A stretch of DNA of 10,068 nt from contig CALDDL010000296.1 of NCBI GenBank assembly GCA_937936675.1, positions 1 to 10,068 of the forward strand. The letters run 5' to 3'. The notes under the pieces were generated by a model. It made no database searches. It saw nothing but the letters and a program-made list of their open reading frames with translations, and was not told where the DNA came from. The translations under genes were made by a program, and so were the position numbers. Of the stretch, positions 1 to 7,397 are shown in pieces. This stretch comes from an uncultured bacterium (GTDB taxonomy: Bacteria; Bacteroidota; Ignavibacteria; Ignavibacteriales; Melioribacteraceae). The stretch's first letter is position 1. Each line of letters opens with the position of its first letter.

Positions 1-113
1 TTAAATTTAATGAAAGAATCCCGGATTATATCCTCTCAAAAGCTTCGCTTAGGAGATAAATAAAAAATTACTGTGTACTAAAAGCTCAATCAAAGTTCTA
101 TTAATTACGTATT

Positions 114-125
114 TTAATCGATTAA
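114..125. repeat. 12-bp perfect palindrome upstream of the regulator gene
   Basis: TTAATCGATTAA reads the same on both strands. It lies about 45 bp upstream of the candidate -35 hexamer of the regulator promoter, in non-coding DNA. Its position would allow it to be a protein-binding site, but in DNA this AT-rich a 12-bp palindrome can arise by chance, so its function is unproven. Confidence 0.3.
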
Positions 126-169
126 TTGAAAAATATTTTGGATAAATTCATCTTTTTAAAAAATATTTC

Positions 170-201
170 TTGACAAAATCAAAAATAAAAATGTATTTTT
201 G
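170..201 (+). promoter_or_regulatory. Promoter of the FadR-family regulator gene
   Basis: TTGACA (170-175) is followed after 18 bp by TATTTTTG (194-201). The latter fits the Bacteroidetes -7 consensus TAnnTTTG, and TTGACA supplies the upstream TTG element. A start of transcription some 4-7 bp after the -7 box would fall at about 205-208, only 2-5 bases before the ATG at 210. The mRNA would therefore be leaderless or nearly so. Both boxes are visible; the start of transcription is inferred. Confidence 0.6.
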
Positions 202-209
202 TATGAGGT

Positions 210-965
210 ATGACAACTAAAAGGCAAAACTTGTTTACAGAAGTAGGTAATAGAGATTCGCTAAGCAAAAAAATCTCACATGAGATTGAATTAGCTATCA
301 ATTCTAAAGTCCTTAAAGAAGGAGATAAACTTCCCACTGAATTTGAACTTTGTAAGCAATTTGGAGTTAGCAGAACTTCACTTCGTGAAGCTCTTAGGAC
401 TCTAAGTGCTAAAGGATTAATTAGCGTGGAAAAAGGAAGAGGAATTTATGTGAAAAAAATCTCTTCTGATACCGTAACCGATCCAATGCAAAATTACTTG
501 AAGTTTAAGATTGGTATGCCCTATGTTCTTGAGGTAATTGAAGCAAGAAGAATCATAGAGCCAGAGATTGCTCGTTCTGCCGCTTTAAATAGAACTGATG
601 AAGATATCGAAAAGATGAAATCTGATATTAATAAACTTAAAATCTATGAAGGAGGTCCTGAAGGGCTCGCTCATGTGGATATGGAATTTCATCTTAATAT
701 TGCTCACGCAACTCAAAATCGACTTATCCCCTTAATGGTAAAACCTGTTTTTAGACTCATGCCAATGATCAAATCCAAAATTATTTCAGATATACCTAAT
801 GCCATTGAATCAGCAATCGTGTGGCACAAAAAAATATTAGACGCTATCATCGAGAAAGACCCCCATAAAGCTTATGAAGAGATGAAGCATCATTTAGTGA
901 TTGCGCATGAACATGCAGAAGAAATGTTACGAATTGAAGGATTAACAAAGAAAGAGGACGAATAA
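210..965 (+). CDS. FadR-family (GntR superfamily) transcriptional regulator with FCD domain
   Basis: This is a 251-aa cytoplasmic DNA-binding regulator. Residues about 18-82 form the GntR winged helix-turn-helix, with the signature GDKLPTEFELCKQFGVSRTS and then LREALR, and the wing around GRGIYV. Residues about 105-240 form the all-helical FCD ligand domain. The usual metal/ligand site appears complete: D157 and H161 (D-x3-H), H206 and H228. FCD proteins of this kind commonly bind small carboxylates such as sugar acids, lactate or gluconate, so a uronate-type effector is plausible but not shown. Length is normal for the family. The ATG at 210 has GAGG only one base upstream and sits almost on the predicted transcript start. 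A TTG at 231 (codon 8), six bases after AAAAGG, is an alternative start that would keep the whole HTH. The gene lies directly upstream of and codirectional with the receptor operon, which suggests local control of it. Confidence 0.95.
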   Translation: MTTKRQNLFTEVGNRDSLSKKISHEIELAINSKVLKEGDKLPTEFELCKQFGVSRTSLREALRTLSAKGLISVEKGRGIYVKKISSDTVTDPMQNYLKFKIGMPYVLEVIEARRIIEPEIARSAALNRTDEDIEKMKSDINKLKIYEGGPEGLAHVDMEFHLNIAHATQNRLIPLMVKPVFRLMPMIKSKIISDIPNAIESAIVWHKKILDAIIEKDPHKAYEEMKHHLVIAHEHAEEMLRIEGLTKKEDE

Positions 966-985
966 AAAAAATTTATCCAAATTAT

Positions 986-996
986 ATGTACGACAT
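986..996. promoter_or_regulatory. Candidate GntR/FadR operator
   Basis: ATGTACGACAT is an inverted repeat (ATGT-acg-ACAT). Its core GTACGAC fits the general GntR-family operator pattern yGTM-N-KACy except at the last base. It lies just upstream of the 1001-1016 palindrome and the -7 box at 1019, roughly in the -45 to -35 region of the receptor promoter. A similar core, GTATGAC, occurs at 208-214 over the regulator's own start codon. The motif is short, so binding by the neighbouring regulator is inference. Confidence 0.35.
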
Positions 997-1000
997 CATA

Positions 1001-1016
1001 TAACATATATATGTTA
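1001..1016. repeat. 16-bp perfect palindrome, possible operator
   Basis: TAACATATATATGTTA is perfectly self-complementary and ends two bases before the TATTTTTG box at 1019-1026. It thus occupies the spacer between the -33 and -7 regions of the presumed receptor-operon promoter, a classical repressor site. The centre is a plain AT alternation; the TAAC/GTTA ends are the informative part. The bound protein is unknown; the FadR-type regulator next door is one candidate. Confidence 0.45.
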
Positions 1017-1018
1017 AG

Positions 1019-1026
1019 TATTTTTG
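1019..1026 (+). promoter_or_regulatory. Putative -7 box of the receptor operon promoter
   Basis: TATTTTTG matches TAnnTTTG exactly and is identical to the -7 box of the regulator gene at 194-201. No good TTG or TTTG element is seen at the right distance upstream, so the promoter may be weak or dependent on an activator. A related box, TATTTTTA, follows at 1050-1057 with TTTG at 1023-1026 about 23 bp upstream, and could be a second or the true promoter. A transcript starting near 1031 would have a leader of about 90 bases before the ATG at 1121. Confidence 0.45.
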
Positions 1027-1120
1027 TTAGTAAATTTTAGATATAAAGGTATTTTTAGTTAGAAATATATAAAGCAGGTAATTATACAAATCAATTTGAA
1101 AGTAGAGGAGTAATTGAACA

Positions 1121-4015
1121 ATGGGAAAGATTACCAAAGTTCTCTTGATGTTATTTGTTACAATCTTTTTCTGCATAAGTAACATTTATGCCGGTGAAAC
1201 TGGCAAGCTTGCAGGAAAAGTAATTGATAAAGAAACCGGAGAACCTTTAATAGGTGCGAATATTGTTGTTGTTTCAAAATTGATAGAAGGTAAAGAAATC
1301 AAGTTAGATTTTATGTTAGGTGCGGCTACTGATATTGATGGCGAATACTATATTCTTGGTTTGGCTCCAGGTTATTATAATGTAAAAGCCTCTTATATAG
1401 GTTTTACCGAAGAGATTAGGACGCAAGTTGAAGTGAATATCGATAAAACTACTAAAGTCGATTTTCAACTCTCCGCAAAAACATTTGCTACCGATGAAGT
1501 TATGGTTGTCGGCTTTAGTAGAGACAAAGCCGAATCAGATCTTACGGCCACCCGCCAAACCTATGATATTAGTCGAATCGAATCAATGCCCGGAATTACA
1601 AATATTGGAGATGTTATTTCATTGCAAGCAGATGTTTCCGATGGTCATTTTCGAGGAGGAAGAAGCGGTGAATCTCTCTATTTAATCGGCGGTTCATCAA
1701 TCGTAAATCCCCTTAATAATTCACGTTCATTTGAACCGATGACTTTAGCATTTCAACAAGTAGAAGTTTTTACAAGTGGTTTTAGTGCTGAATATGGCAA
1801 CGTTCAATCCGGCGTAATTAATATGGTTACAAAAGAGGGACAGAACAAATGGGAAACAAGAATGGATGTCTCTTCTACAAATTCTTATTATAAAACGTGG
1901 GGTGGAAGTGTTTATAGCTTACGTAATAATTATTTTTATGAATTAATGAAAAATCCTGAAACATGGCTTGATGGAAAAGACCCTGCATCGGGAAAAATTC
2001 TTTGGACGCATTTTGGAATTAATTTTCCCGAAAACTATCTTCCTAAAGTTCCGATTAAGTGGCCTCCACTTCCTCCACTCAGCAGAAAAGATTCTCTAAG
2101 AACCGCTAATTTAGTCAGAGCTATGTGGCTAGAGTCTTTCAAACAACTTGGGCTTAATTACGATAAACCTGATTATAAAACAGATTTTTCAATTTCAGGT
2201 CCTCTCGCACAAAATGCTGCTTTCTTTTTAGCCGGAAGATATGAGGTGGTTAATCCAATATTACCTTCCACTGATCCTGATATTCAAACTCAAATTCTTA
2301 GTTCCCTAGTTTATCGCCCATTTGAAAACGATAAATTCAAAATGACAATCAATTACAATAAACAAACAACTAATGAATTTGGAAGCGGCTTCTTTGGCTA
2401 TTTCGATCCCGTATTTAATCTTACCTTAAATACTAGCACAACTTCTCAAGTTGGATTAGAGTGGTATCATATTTTTAATCAATCTACTTTCTGGGAAACA
2501 AAGATCGGCATTTTAACTACCGATGATGATGATAGAATAAACTTATTAGGCGGTGATGAATATTCTACAATATATAATGACAATAGTAATTGGAGATTTT
2601 ATACTGACCCTTCCGGTCATACAATTGGCAGCTTAAATACAACTACCGGTTATAGCAAGACAAAATCATATAGTATTAATTCTGCCATCACCAGTCAAAT
2701 TGATAAATACAATATGCTTAAGTCAGGACTCCAATTTTTCTATTATGATATGGAAGTAAATAGAAGAATGAGTGCTACAAATGTTTCGAGTGTAAGATTA
2801 GATGATTATCATGTTTATCCATTTGAAGGAGCACTTTACTTGCAAGATAAAATGGAATTTGAGGGGATGATTGCTAATGTAGGTTTGCGTTATGATTTTT
2901 ATAATTTCAATACCCAATATTACTTAGATAAATTCTCACCATATAGAAATCCCAATTTTAATCCAAAAGAAACGGGATCTAAATATTATAGTAAAGAATT
3001 AGCAGCAAAGGAAGACACCAAATTTACATCTGCTCTTCAACCAAGGATCGGAATCTCCTTTCCGGTGGATGACCAAACTGTGCTCCACTTAAATTACGGA
3101 ATCTTCACTCAAAGACCTGCATTTGAATATGTATATGTAAGCAGATATAAAATCACTCCGGAACCAAATTTTACTCGTCTTGGCAATCCGGAACTAAAAC
3201 CTGAAAAGACGATATCCTATGATGTCGGAATAGTACGTGCTCTCCCGTTTGGTTTTAATCTCGATTTAAGTGCTTATTTAAAAGATGTTAGTAATCTAGT
3301 TCAAGATGCATTATATATTGATAAAAGCGGAAACTTATATCAAACGTTTAATAATAGAGAATATGCCGACATTAAAGGATTTCATGTAAATCTTGAAAAA
3401 AATTATGGTAATCTAACCGGATTTGTAAGATATAATTGGCAGGCGGTAACAGGTAAAGCTTCAAGTGCGATTGGTGCTGTTTCAAGTGTAGTTTATTATG
3501 AATCTGATCCAGCAAGCGATATACTCCCGGCTCCTGAAGATATTCATCTTGATTATGATAGAACACATCGAGTATTAGTAAATTTATCATACAAAACTGG
3601 TGATGGATTTGAATTCTTTGGAATTAATCCATTTGCTGATGCTTCTTTTAGTATTACGTATAGATTCCAAACAGGGCGACCTTTCACTTATGATGCCTCC
3701 GGACAAGGTTTAAGAAATAATCTCCGCACTCCTGATGAACATGATGTGAAACTAAGAATTGATAAAGCTGTCAAATTTGGAATTGTTGATCTTCAATTTT
3801 ACTTGGAAGGATTCAATTTATTCAATACAAAAACATATAACTATTCAAGAACATTCTCCGATAGTCCGGATAATCAGTATAGAACTATATATGTGCAGGA
3901 TCAAGAAAACCTAACTACCGAAAGACAATTTGCTCCTTATGTAACCAATATCGAGAGCTACTTAATGGGCAATCAACCAAGGCATTTTAGATTCGGCGTG
4001 AATTTACGGTTCTAA
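1121..4015 (+). CDS. TonB-dependent outer-membrane receptor with N-terminal carboxypeptidase-regulatory-like domain
   Basis: This 964-aa protein is an outer-membrane beta-barrel that should import a bulky substrate using TonB energy. A signal peptide covers residues 1-24, with probable cleavage after IYA. Residues about 28-118 form a CarboxypepD_reg-like beta-sandwich (GKVIDKETGEPLIGANI, then DIDGEYYILGLAPGYY). DEVMVVG at 125-131 is the likely TonB box. The plug domain spans about 142-238 and contains HFRGGRSGESLYLIGG and later GFSAEYGNVQSGVINMV. The rest is barrel, ending in RFGVNLRF with the terminal Phe typical of outer-membrane proteins. The RGGRSGE plug motif resembles Oar-like receptors more than SusC, and no SusD gene follows. 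AGAGGAG at 1104-1110, ten bases upstream, supports this start. The gene is first of a tightly spaced set of five. The substrate cannot be read from the sequence; a sugar oligomer is inferred from the neighbours. Confidence 0.94.
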   Translation: MGKITKVLLMLFVTIFFCISNIYAGETGKLAGKVIDKETGEPLIGANIVVVSKLIEGKEIKLDFMLGAATDIDGEYYILGLAPGYYNVKASYIGFTEEIRTQVEVNIDKTTKVDFQLSAKTFATDEVMVVGFSRDKAESDLTATRQTYDISRIESMPGITNIGDVISLQADVSDGHFRGGRSGESLYLIGGSSIVNPLNNSRSFEPMTLAFQQVEVFTSGFSAEYGNVQSGVINMVTKEGQNKWETRMDVSSTNSYYKTWGGSVYSLRNNYFYELMKNPETWLDGKDPASGKILWTHFGINFPENYLPKVPIKWPPLPPLSRKDSLRTANLVRAMWLESFKQLGLNYDKPDYKTDFSISGPLAQNAAFFLAGRYEVVNPILPSTDPDIQTQILSSLVYRPFENDKFKMTINYNKQTTNEFGSGFFGYFDPVFNLTLNTSTTSQVGLEWYHIFNQSTFWETKIGILTTDDDDRINLLGGDEYSTIYNDNSNWRFYTDPSGHTIGSLNTTTGYSKTKSYSINSAITSQIDKYNMLKSGLQFFYYDMEVNRRMSATNVSSVRLDDYHVYPFEGALYLQDKMEFEGMIANVGLRYDFYNFNTQYYLDKFSPYRNPNFNPKETGSKYYSKELAAKEDTKFTSALQPRIGISFPVDDQTVLHLNYGIFTQRPAFEYVYVSRYKITPEPNFTRLGNPELKPEKTISYDVGIVRALPFGFNLDLSAYLKDVSNLVQDALYIDKSGNLYQTFNNREYADIKGFHVNLEKNYGNLTGFVRYNWQAVTGKASSAIGAVSSVVYYESDPASDILPAPEDIHLDYDRTHRVLVNLSYKTGDGFEFFGINPFADASFSITYRFQTGRPFTYDASGQGLRNNLRTPDEHDVKLRIDKAVKFGIVDLQFYLEGFNLFNTKTYNYSRTFSDSPDNQYRTIYVQDQENLTTERQFAPYVTNIESYLMGNQPRHFRFGVNLRF

Positions 4016-4045
4016 TAATTATAAAATTTAGGAGTGTAGAGTTTT

Positions 4046-6361
4046 ATGAAAGTTTACAAAAATAAAATATCAATATTAATTTTTCTCTTTGTTAGTGCTT
4101 TCCCGATTTTAGTACAGGGGCAGCTTGTCGAATTTCAAATTCATAAAAGAGGAATGATACATGAGACTGTATATAATGATGGTGTAATCGGAAGACCTTG
4201 GCAATATGGAACCGGTGGAGAAAAACAAAATCTTCCTAGTTTTGAATGGCCAGGTTATTCTAGCACTGTTATAAATGGTATAAGTTATAGCGGTCAGCAT
4301 AATAGTATTGGAGCAGGTATTTATGTTACTGCAAATGAAAAAGGAAAACCCGGCTGGGCTAATAGAATTTTTTCATTTTGCGGAGGCATTGGTACTAGCT
4401 CCGGTCCTGAATTACCTGCCGGAAGATGGAGCTTTCCAATTTCGATAGAAAAAAAAGAAAATTACCCTCTACTTGCTAATGGCGATCTTAATCCAAGCTA
4501 CAATCCAAATGAAGCTGAAGAAATTATTATAGCTAAATGGGCAACCTCTACAGGTATAACCGTTACTCGAACATCTCGTGCATGGTCTTATCCTGATTAT
4601 GATGATATGATAATCTATGAGTATCAATTAGAATATAATGGTGATACAGATGGAAACCCGGCTACAATTGAAAGAACCGCGCCATTGGCAGATGTACTTT
4701 TTCATGTTAATTATGGATTTGCTCCTTCAATGTTAGGATATCAAAGGAATTACGGTGAATGGAAATATGATCAAGGTATGTATAGACAGGATAATAGAAG
4801 TTCATTTGACCCGGATTATTGGTTGACGTTTATGCAGACTGTCCATACCGGAGCTGCAGATGCAATAGCAGAATTAATGGCTTTCAAACCGGAGCCGGAT
4901 AAAACATTATTCAAATTATTCTCTGAAACCGGTATTAATGGTGGAGGATTACTTAGCCCTCAAGCTCCCGGATATTGCTGGCTTTATTGGGATACAAAAA
5001 ATCTTGCAGTCGTTGATCCGTTGGACCCTACTAAAAATGAATCTGAATATGCCAATTATATGCTTAAAGATAGTAAAGGAAAATATTTTGAAACAGATGC
5101 AAATGGTCATATTCTCCAACCATGGAACATGAAAACAGAAAGCGGTAATTCAAGACCTGATAAAATGGAAGATAGAGCAACCACATTAGATGAAAGATGG
5201 TGGACGGTATATGGCGAAATTGGTACTCCAGCCGGTTTACCTTCTGATGATGGAAGATTCGTTCTCCCTGACGGTAAAAAATGGCTCGGAAGAGCTAGAT
5301 ATGAACCGGACGAAAGCTATAACGGTATTATGATTATTAATGGCTTTGGTCCATATAACATGAAGCTCGGTGATAAACTTGAATTTGCTTATGCAGAAGT
5401 AGTAGGATATGGAGGAACTGAAGGTAAAGTGATTTGCGGCGGACAGACTAATGATCAATTCTTCCCAATCAGAAGTATGGATAGAAAAGTGGTTGTCAAT
5501 GGCGAAACTTATACTAATCACTATTTAACAGACTATGGATATCCCGATTATGTCAACTCTAATGTTGTATCCGTTAATCAAGTAGCTCATAATGCATGGG
5601 AAGCATATTTAGGTAAAAATATACCTTACGATGCAGAAAGAAAAGGACCTCAAGGCGGAATGCTTTTCCCGGAAAATAATCAAAGTCCATCTCAGAACTC
5701 ATCTAAGTATTCTAATATACCGATTCCATTTCCGGCTCCTGTAATTGAGGTAGAAAATACCGCTCAAGCAACTGTAAAAATTTCTTGGAAACGTGCGGTA
5801 GAAAATTTTGCAGCCCCGAGATTAACCGGTGCTTTAAAAAAATTCCAAGTCTGGAGAAGCAATTTCGGTATGGGTCCTTGGAAGCTAATCGGTGAAGTTA
5901 ATCTTGGAAAAGTAAATGAAGATGATAAATATGAATTTATTGATGACGATGAAACATATAAATTAGGCGAAAATAAATACTATAGCGTTACTTCGGTTGA
6001 TGATAAAGGCAACCAAAGCGGAAGAACTAACATAACAGCACACGTAAAAAATGTTCGTAATGCCGAAAAACTTACTAAAGTATATGCCGTTCCAAATCCA
6101 TTTATTGCTAAGTCCGGTTTTGAAGGAAATGGTCAGGAAAATGCTATTGGATTTTATGGTCTTCCCGAAAAATGTACAATTAGAATTTTTTCCTATGCAG
6201 GGCAATTAGTTCAAACAATTGAACATGATTCTCCTACATTCTCTACTGCATGGTTTCAAGTAACGAGGAATGATCAAGACATAGCATCAGGAATTTATTT
6301 CTATGTAGTTTCTTCACCCACGGGTGAAACAGCAACCGGTAAATTGATAATAGTTAAATAA
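4046..6361 (+). CDS. T9SS-exported surface protein with type A sorting domain, function unknown
   Basis: This 771-aa protein is predicted to pass the inner membrane by a Sec signal peptide (residues 1-25, probable cleavage after VQG, leaving an N-terminal Gln) and the outer membrane by T9SS. Residues about 26-560 form a large region rich in Trp, Tyr, Gly and Asn that I do not recognise; no catalytic motif stands out. Residues about 563-672 look like a fibronectin type III domain (VKISWKRA, FQVWRSN, YYSVTSVDDKGNQSG). Residues about 679-771 are a T9SS type A C-terminal domain, with VYAVPNPF, then TIRIFSYAGQLVQTIEHD, and IASGIYFYVV before the final Lys. AGGAG at 4030-4034 precedes the start. It lies 30 bp after the receptor gene, where a SusD lipoprotein would sit in a classical polysaccharide locus, so it may be a surface binding partner or enzyme for the same substrate. 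That role is inferred. Confidence 0.9.
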   Translation: MKVYKNKISILIFLFVSAFPILVQGQLVEFQIHKRGMIHETVYNDGVIGRPWQYGTGGEKQNLPSFEWPGYSSTVINGISYSGQHNSIGAGIYVTANEKGKPGWANRIFSFCGGIGTSSGPELPAGRWSFPISIEKKENYPLLANGDLNPSYNPNEAEEIIIAKWATSTGITVTRTSRAWSYPDYDDMIIYEYQLEYNGDTDGNPATIERTAPLADVLFHVNYGFAPSMLGYQRNYGEWKYDQGMYRQDNRSSFDPDYWLTFMQTVHTGAADAIAELMAFKPEPDKTLFKLFSETGINGGGLLSPQAPGYCWLYWDTKNLAVVDPLDPTKNESEYANYMLKDSKGKYFETDANGHILQPWNMKTESGNSRPDKMEDRATTLDERWWTVYGEIGTPAGLPSDDGRFVLPDGKKWLGRARYEPDESYNGIMIINGFGPYNMKLGDKLEFAYAEVVGYGGTEGKVICGGQTNDQFFPIRSMDRKVVVNGETYTNHYLTDYGYPDYVNSNVVSVNQVAHNAWEAYLGKNIPYDAERKGPQGGMLFPENNQSPSQNSSKYSNIPIPFPAPVIEVENTAQATVKISWKRAVENFAAPRLTGALKKFQVWRSNFGMGPWKLIGEVNLGKVNEDDKYEFIDDDETYKLGENKYYSVTSVDDKGNQSGRTNITAHVKNVRNAEKLTKVYAVPNPFIAKSGFEGNGQENAIGFYGLPEKCTIRIFSYAGQLVQTIEHDSPTFSTAWFQVTRNDQDIASGIYFYVVSSPTGETATGKLIIVK

Positions 6362-6386
6362 GAATATAATTAATAGGTAACATATC

Positions 6387-7370
6387 ATGAAGAAAACATT
6401 CATTCAGGTAATAGCTTTCGTGATTTTAACGTTTTCGATGACTTATGGTCAAAATATAGGTATAGATAAAGTTGGGACGACATCATTTCAATTCTTAAAA
6501 GTAATTCCCGATGCAAGAGCCACCGGTATGGGAGAAGCATTCGTATCGGTAACAGATAATTCTGAATCGGTTTTTTGGAATCCTGCGGGATTAAGTAAAA
6601 TTGATGGTTTCGATGCTTCTTTCTCTTATGTAGATTATTTCCTTGATGTAAGTCATCTTTCTTTTTCGGCTGCATATAATCTTGATGGAATTGGTGTTAT
6701 AGGTGTCCAAGCTCTTATGAATGACATCGGTTCTATCGAAGTAACGAGAGTAAGCAATTTATATCGAGATGAAAATGGAAATTATAATCCGGGACTTACC
6801 GGAGAAACAGTATCTCCGGGTTCTAAAGTTTTTGGTTTATCATTTTCACGCAAACTTACCGATAAATTTGCTTTCGGTTTAACTGCCAAATATGCTTATG
6901 AAGACTTAGTAGTAAAGAGTGCATCTTCAATAATATTTGATGGTGGATTGCTTTACCAAACCGGATTCCGTTCCATTCAGATCGGAGCTTCAGTCCGTCA
7001 TTTTGGACCTGAAGTAAAATTCTTTGATAAATCTTACCCGCTTCCACAAACATTTACGATAGGAATTTCTGCAAATCTATTAGCTCCAGAGAATTCTTTA
7101 TTGATGGATGTAAATGATCAAAGAATGCTTTTTGCTTTTGACCTTTCTCACCCACGCGATTACACACAGCAATATCAATTCGGATTAGAATATGCTTTCA
7201 AGGAGATGTTCTTCCTTAGAGCAGGTTATAAAGCTAACTTTGATGAAGAAGGACTGACCTTAGGAGCTGGGGTTAAATATAATAGTTACCGTATTGATTA
7301 TTCTTTTAATGATTACGGAGATTATCTCGGAAATGTACATCGTTTTACAATTGGATTTAGTACTAATTAG
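6387..7370 (+). CDS. PorV/PorQ-like outer-membrane beta-barrel protein
   Basis: This 327-aa protein has a signal peptide at residues 1-21, with probable cleavage after TYG leaving Gln first. The segment at about 41-69, PDARATGMGEAFVSVTDN followed by VFWNPAGL, is the hallmark of the PorV/PorQ (UPF0164) family, which is related to FadL-type barrels. Alternating hydrophobic beta strands continue to the C-terminus. PorV is a T9SS component that receives cargo from the outer-membrane translocon and shuttles it to the attachment complex. Here the gene follows a T9SS cargo gene by 25 bp, so it could be a cargo-specific shuttle paralogue rather than the housekeeping PorV. The housekeeping gene cannot be excluded, since the rest of the genome is not visible. 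Only a weak AGG stands upstream of the ATG, which is common in this group. Confidence 0.88.
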   Translation: MKKTFIQVIAFVILTFSMTYGQNIGIDKVGTTSFQFLKVIPDARATGMGEAFVSVTDNSESVFWNPAGLSKIDGFDASFSYVDYFLDVSHLSFSAAYNLDGIGVIGVQALMNDIGSIEVTRVSNLYRDENGNYNPGLTGETVSPGSKVFGLSFSRKLTDKFAFGLTAKYAYEDLVVKSASSIIFDGGLLYQTGFRSIQIGASVRHFGPEVKFFDKSYPLPQTFTIGISANLLAPENSLLMDVNDQRMLFAFDLSHPRDYTQQYQFGLEYAFKEMFFLRAGYKANFDEEGLTLGAGVKYNSYRIDYSFNDYGDYLGNVHRFTIGFSTN

Positions 7371-7384
7371 TGAATGCTTTGCAA

Positions 7385-7390
7385 AAGGAG
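7385..7390 (+). promoter_or_regulatory. Ribosome binding site that decides the start of the second barrel gene
   Basis: AAGGAG is the best Shine-Dalgarno sequence in the window. It lies seven bases before the ATG at 7398. It is downstream of the more distal in-frame ATG at 7374, so it argues for 7398 as the start. A further in-frame ATG at 7413 is preceded by a weaker AAGG at 7405-7408. Confidence 0.6.
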
Positions 7391-7397
7391 CAATGAA

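Noticed and set aside
29..58. Imperfect hairpin (TATC...GATA outer arms, AAGC-TTC-GCTT inner stem) as a terminator
   Set aside because: The stem is short with an internal loop, has low GC and is followed by A rather than T residues on the + strand. It may be chance or a weak structure.
1..63. Possible C-terminal end of an upstream gene on the + strand
   Set aside because: Two frames are open from the left edge, ending in TAA at 57-59 and at 61-63. Neither short peptide is recognisable, so no partial gene can be assigned.
966..1000. Terminator after the regulator gene
   Set aside because: The run of A residues and the AT-rich stretch show no GC-containing stem followed by T residues, so readthrough into the operon from the regulator transcript remains possible.
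3372..3590. Antisense open frame inside the receptor gene
   Set aside because: It is short, its composition is unlike the neighbours and it lies fully within a well-supported gene. Similar antisense or shifted frames at 4109-4300, 5237-5521, 5963-6205, 6400-6675, 9389-9616 and 9785-10006 were rejected for the same reason.
1121..4015. Calling the receptor SusC
   Set aside because: The plug motif resembles Oar-like receptors (RGGR) rather than SusC, the length is slightly below the usual 1000 residues, and no SusD partner follows.
7374..7397. ATG at 7374 as the start of the second barrel gene
   Set aside because: It lies three bases after the previous stop with no Shine-Dalgarno before it, and would add a charged MLCKRSNE tail ahead of the signal peptide. 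The AAGGAG at 7385-7390 points to 7398.
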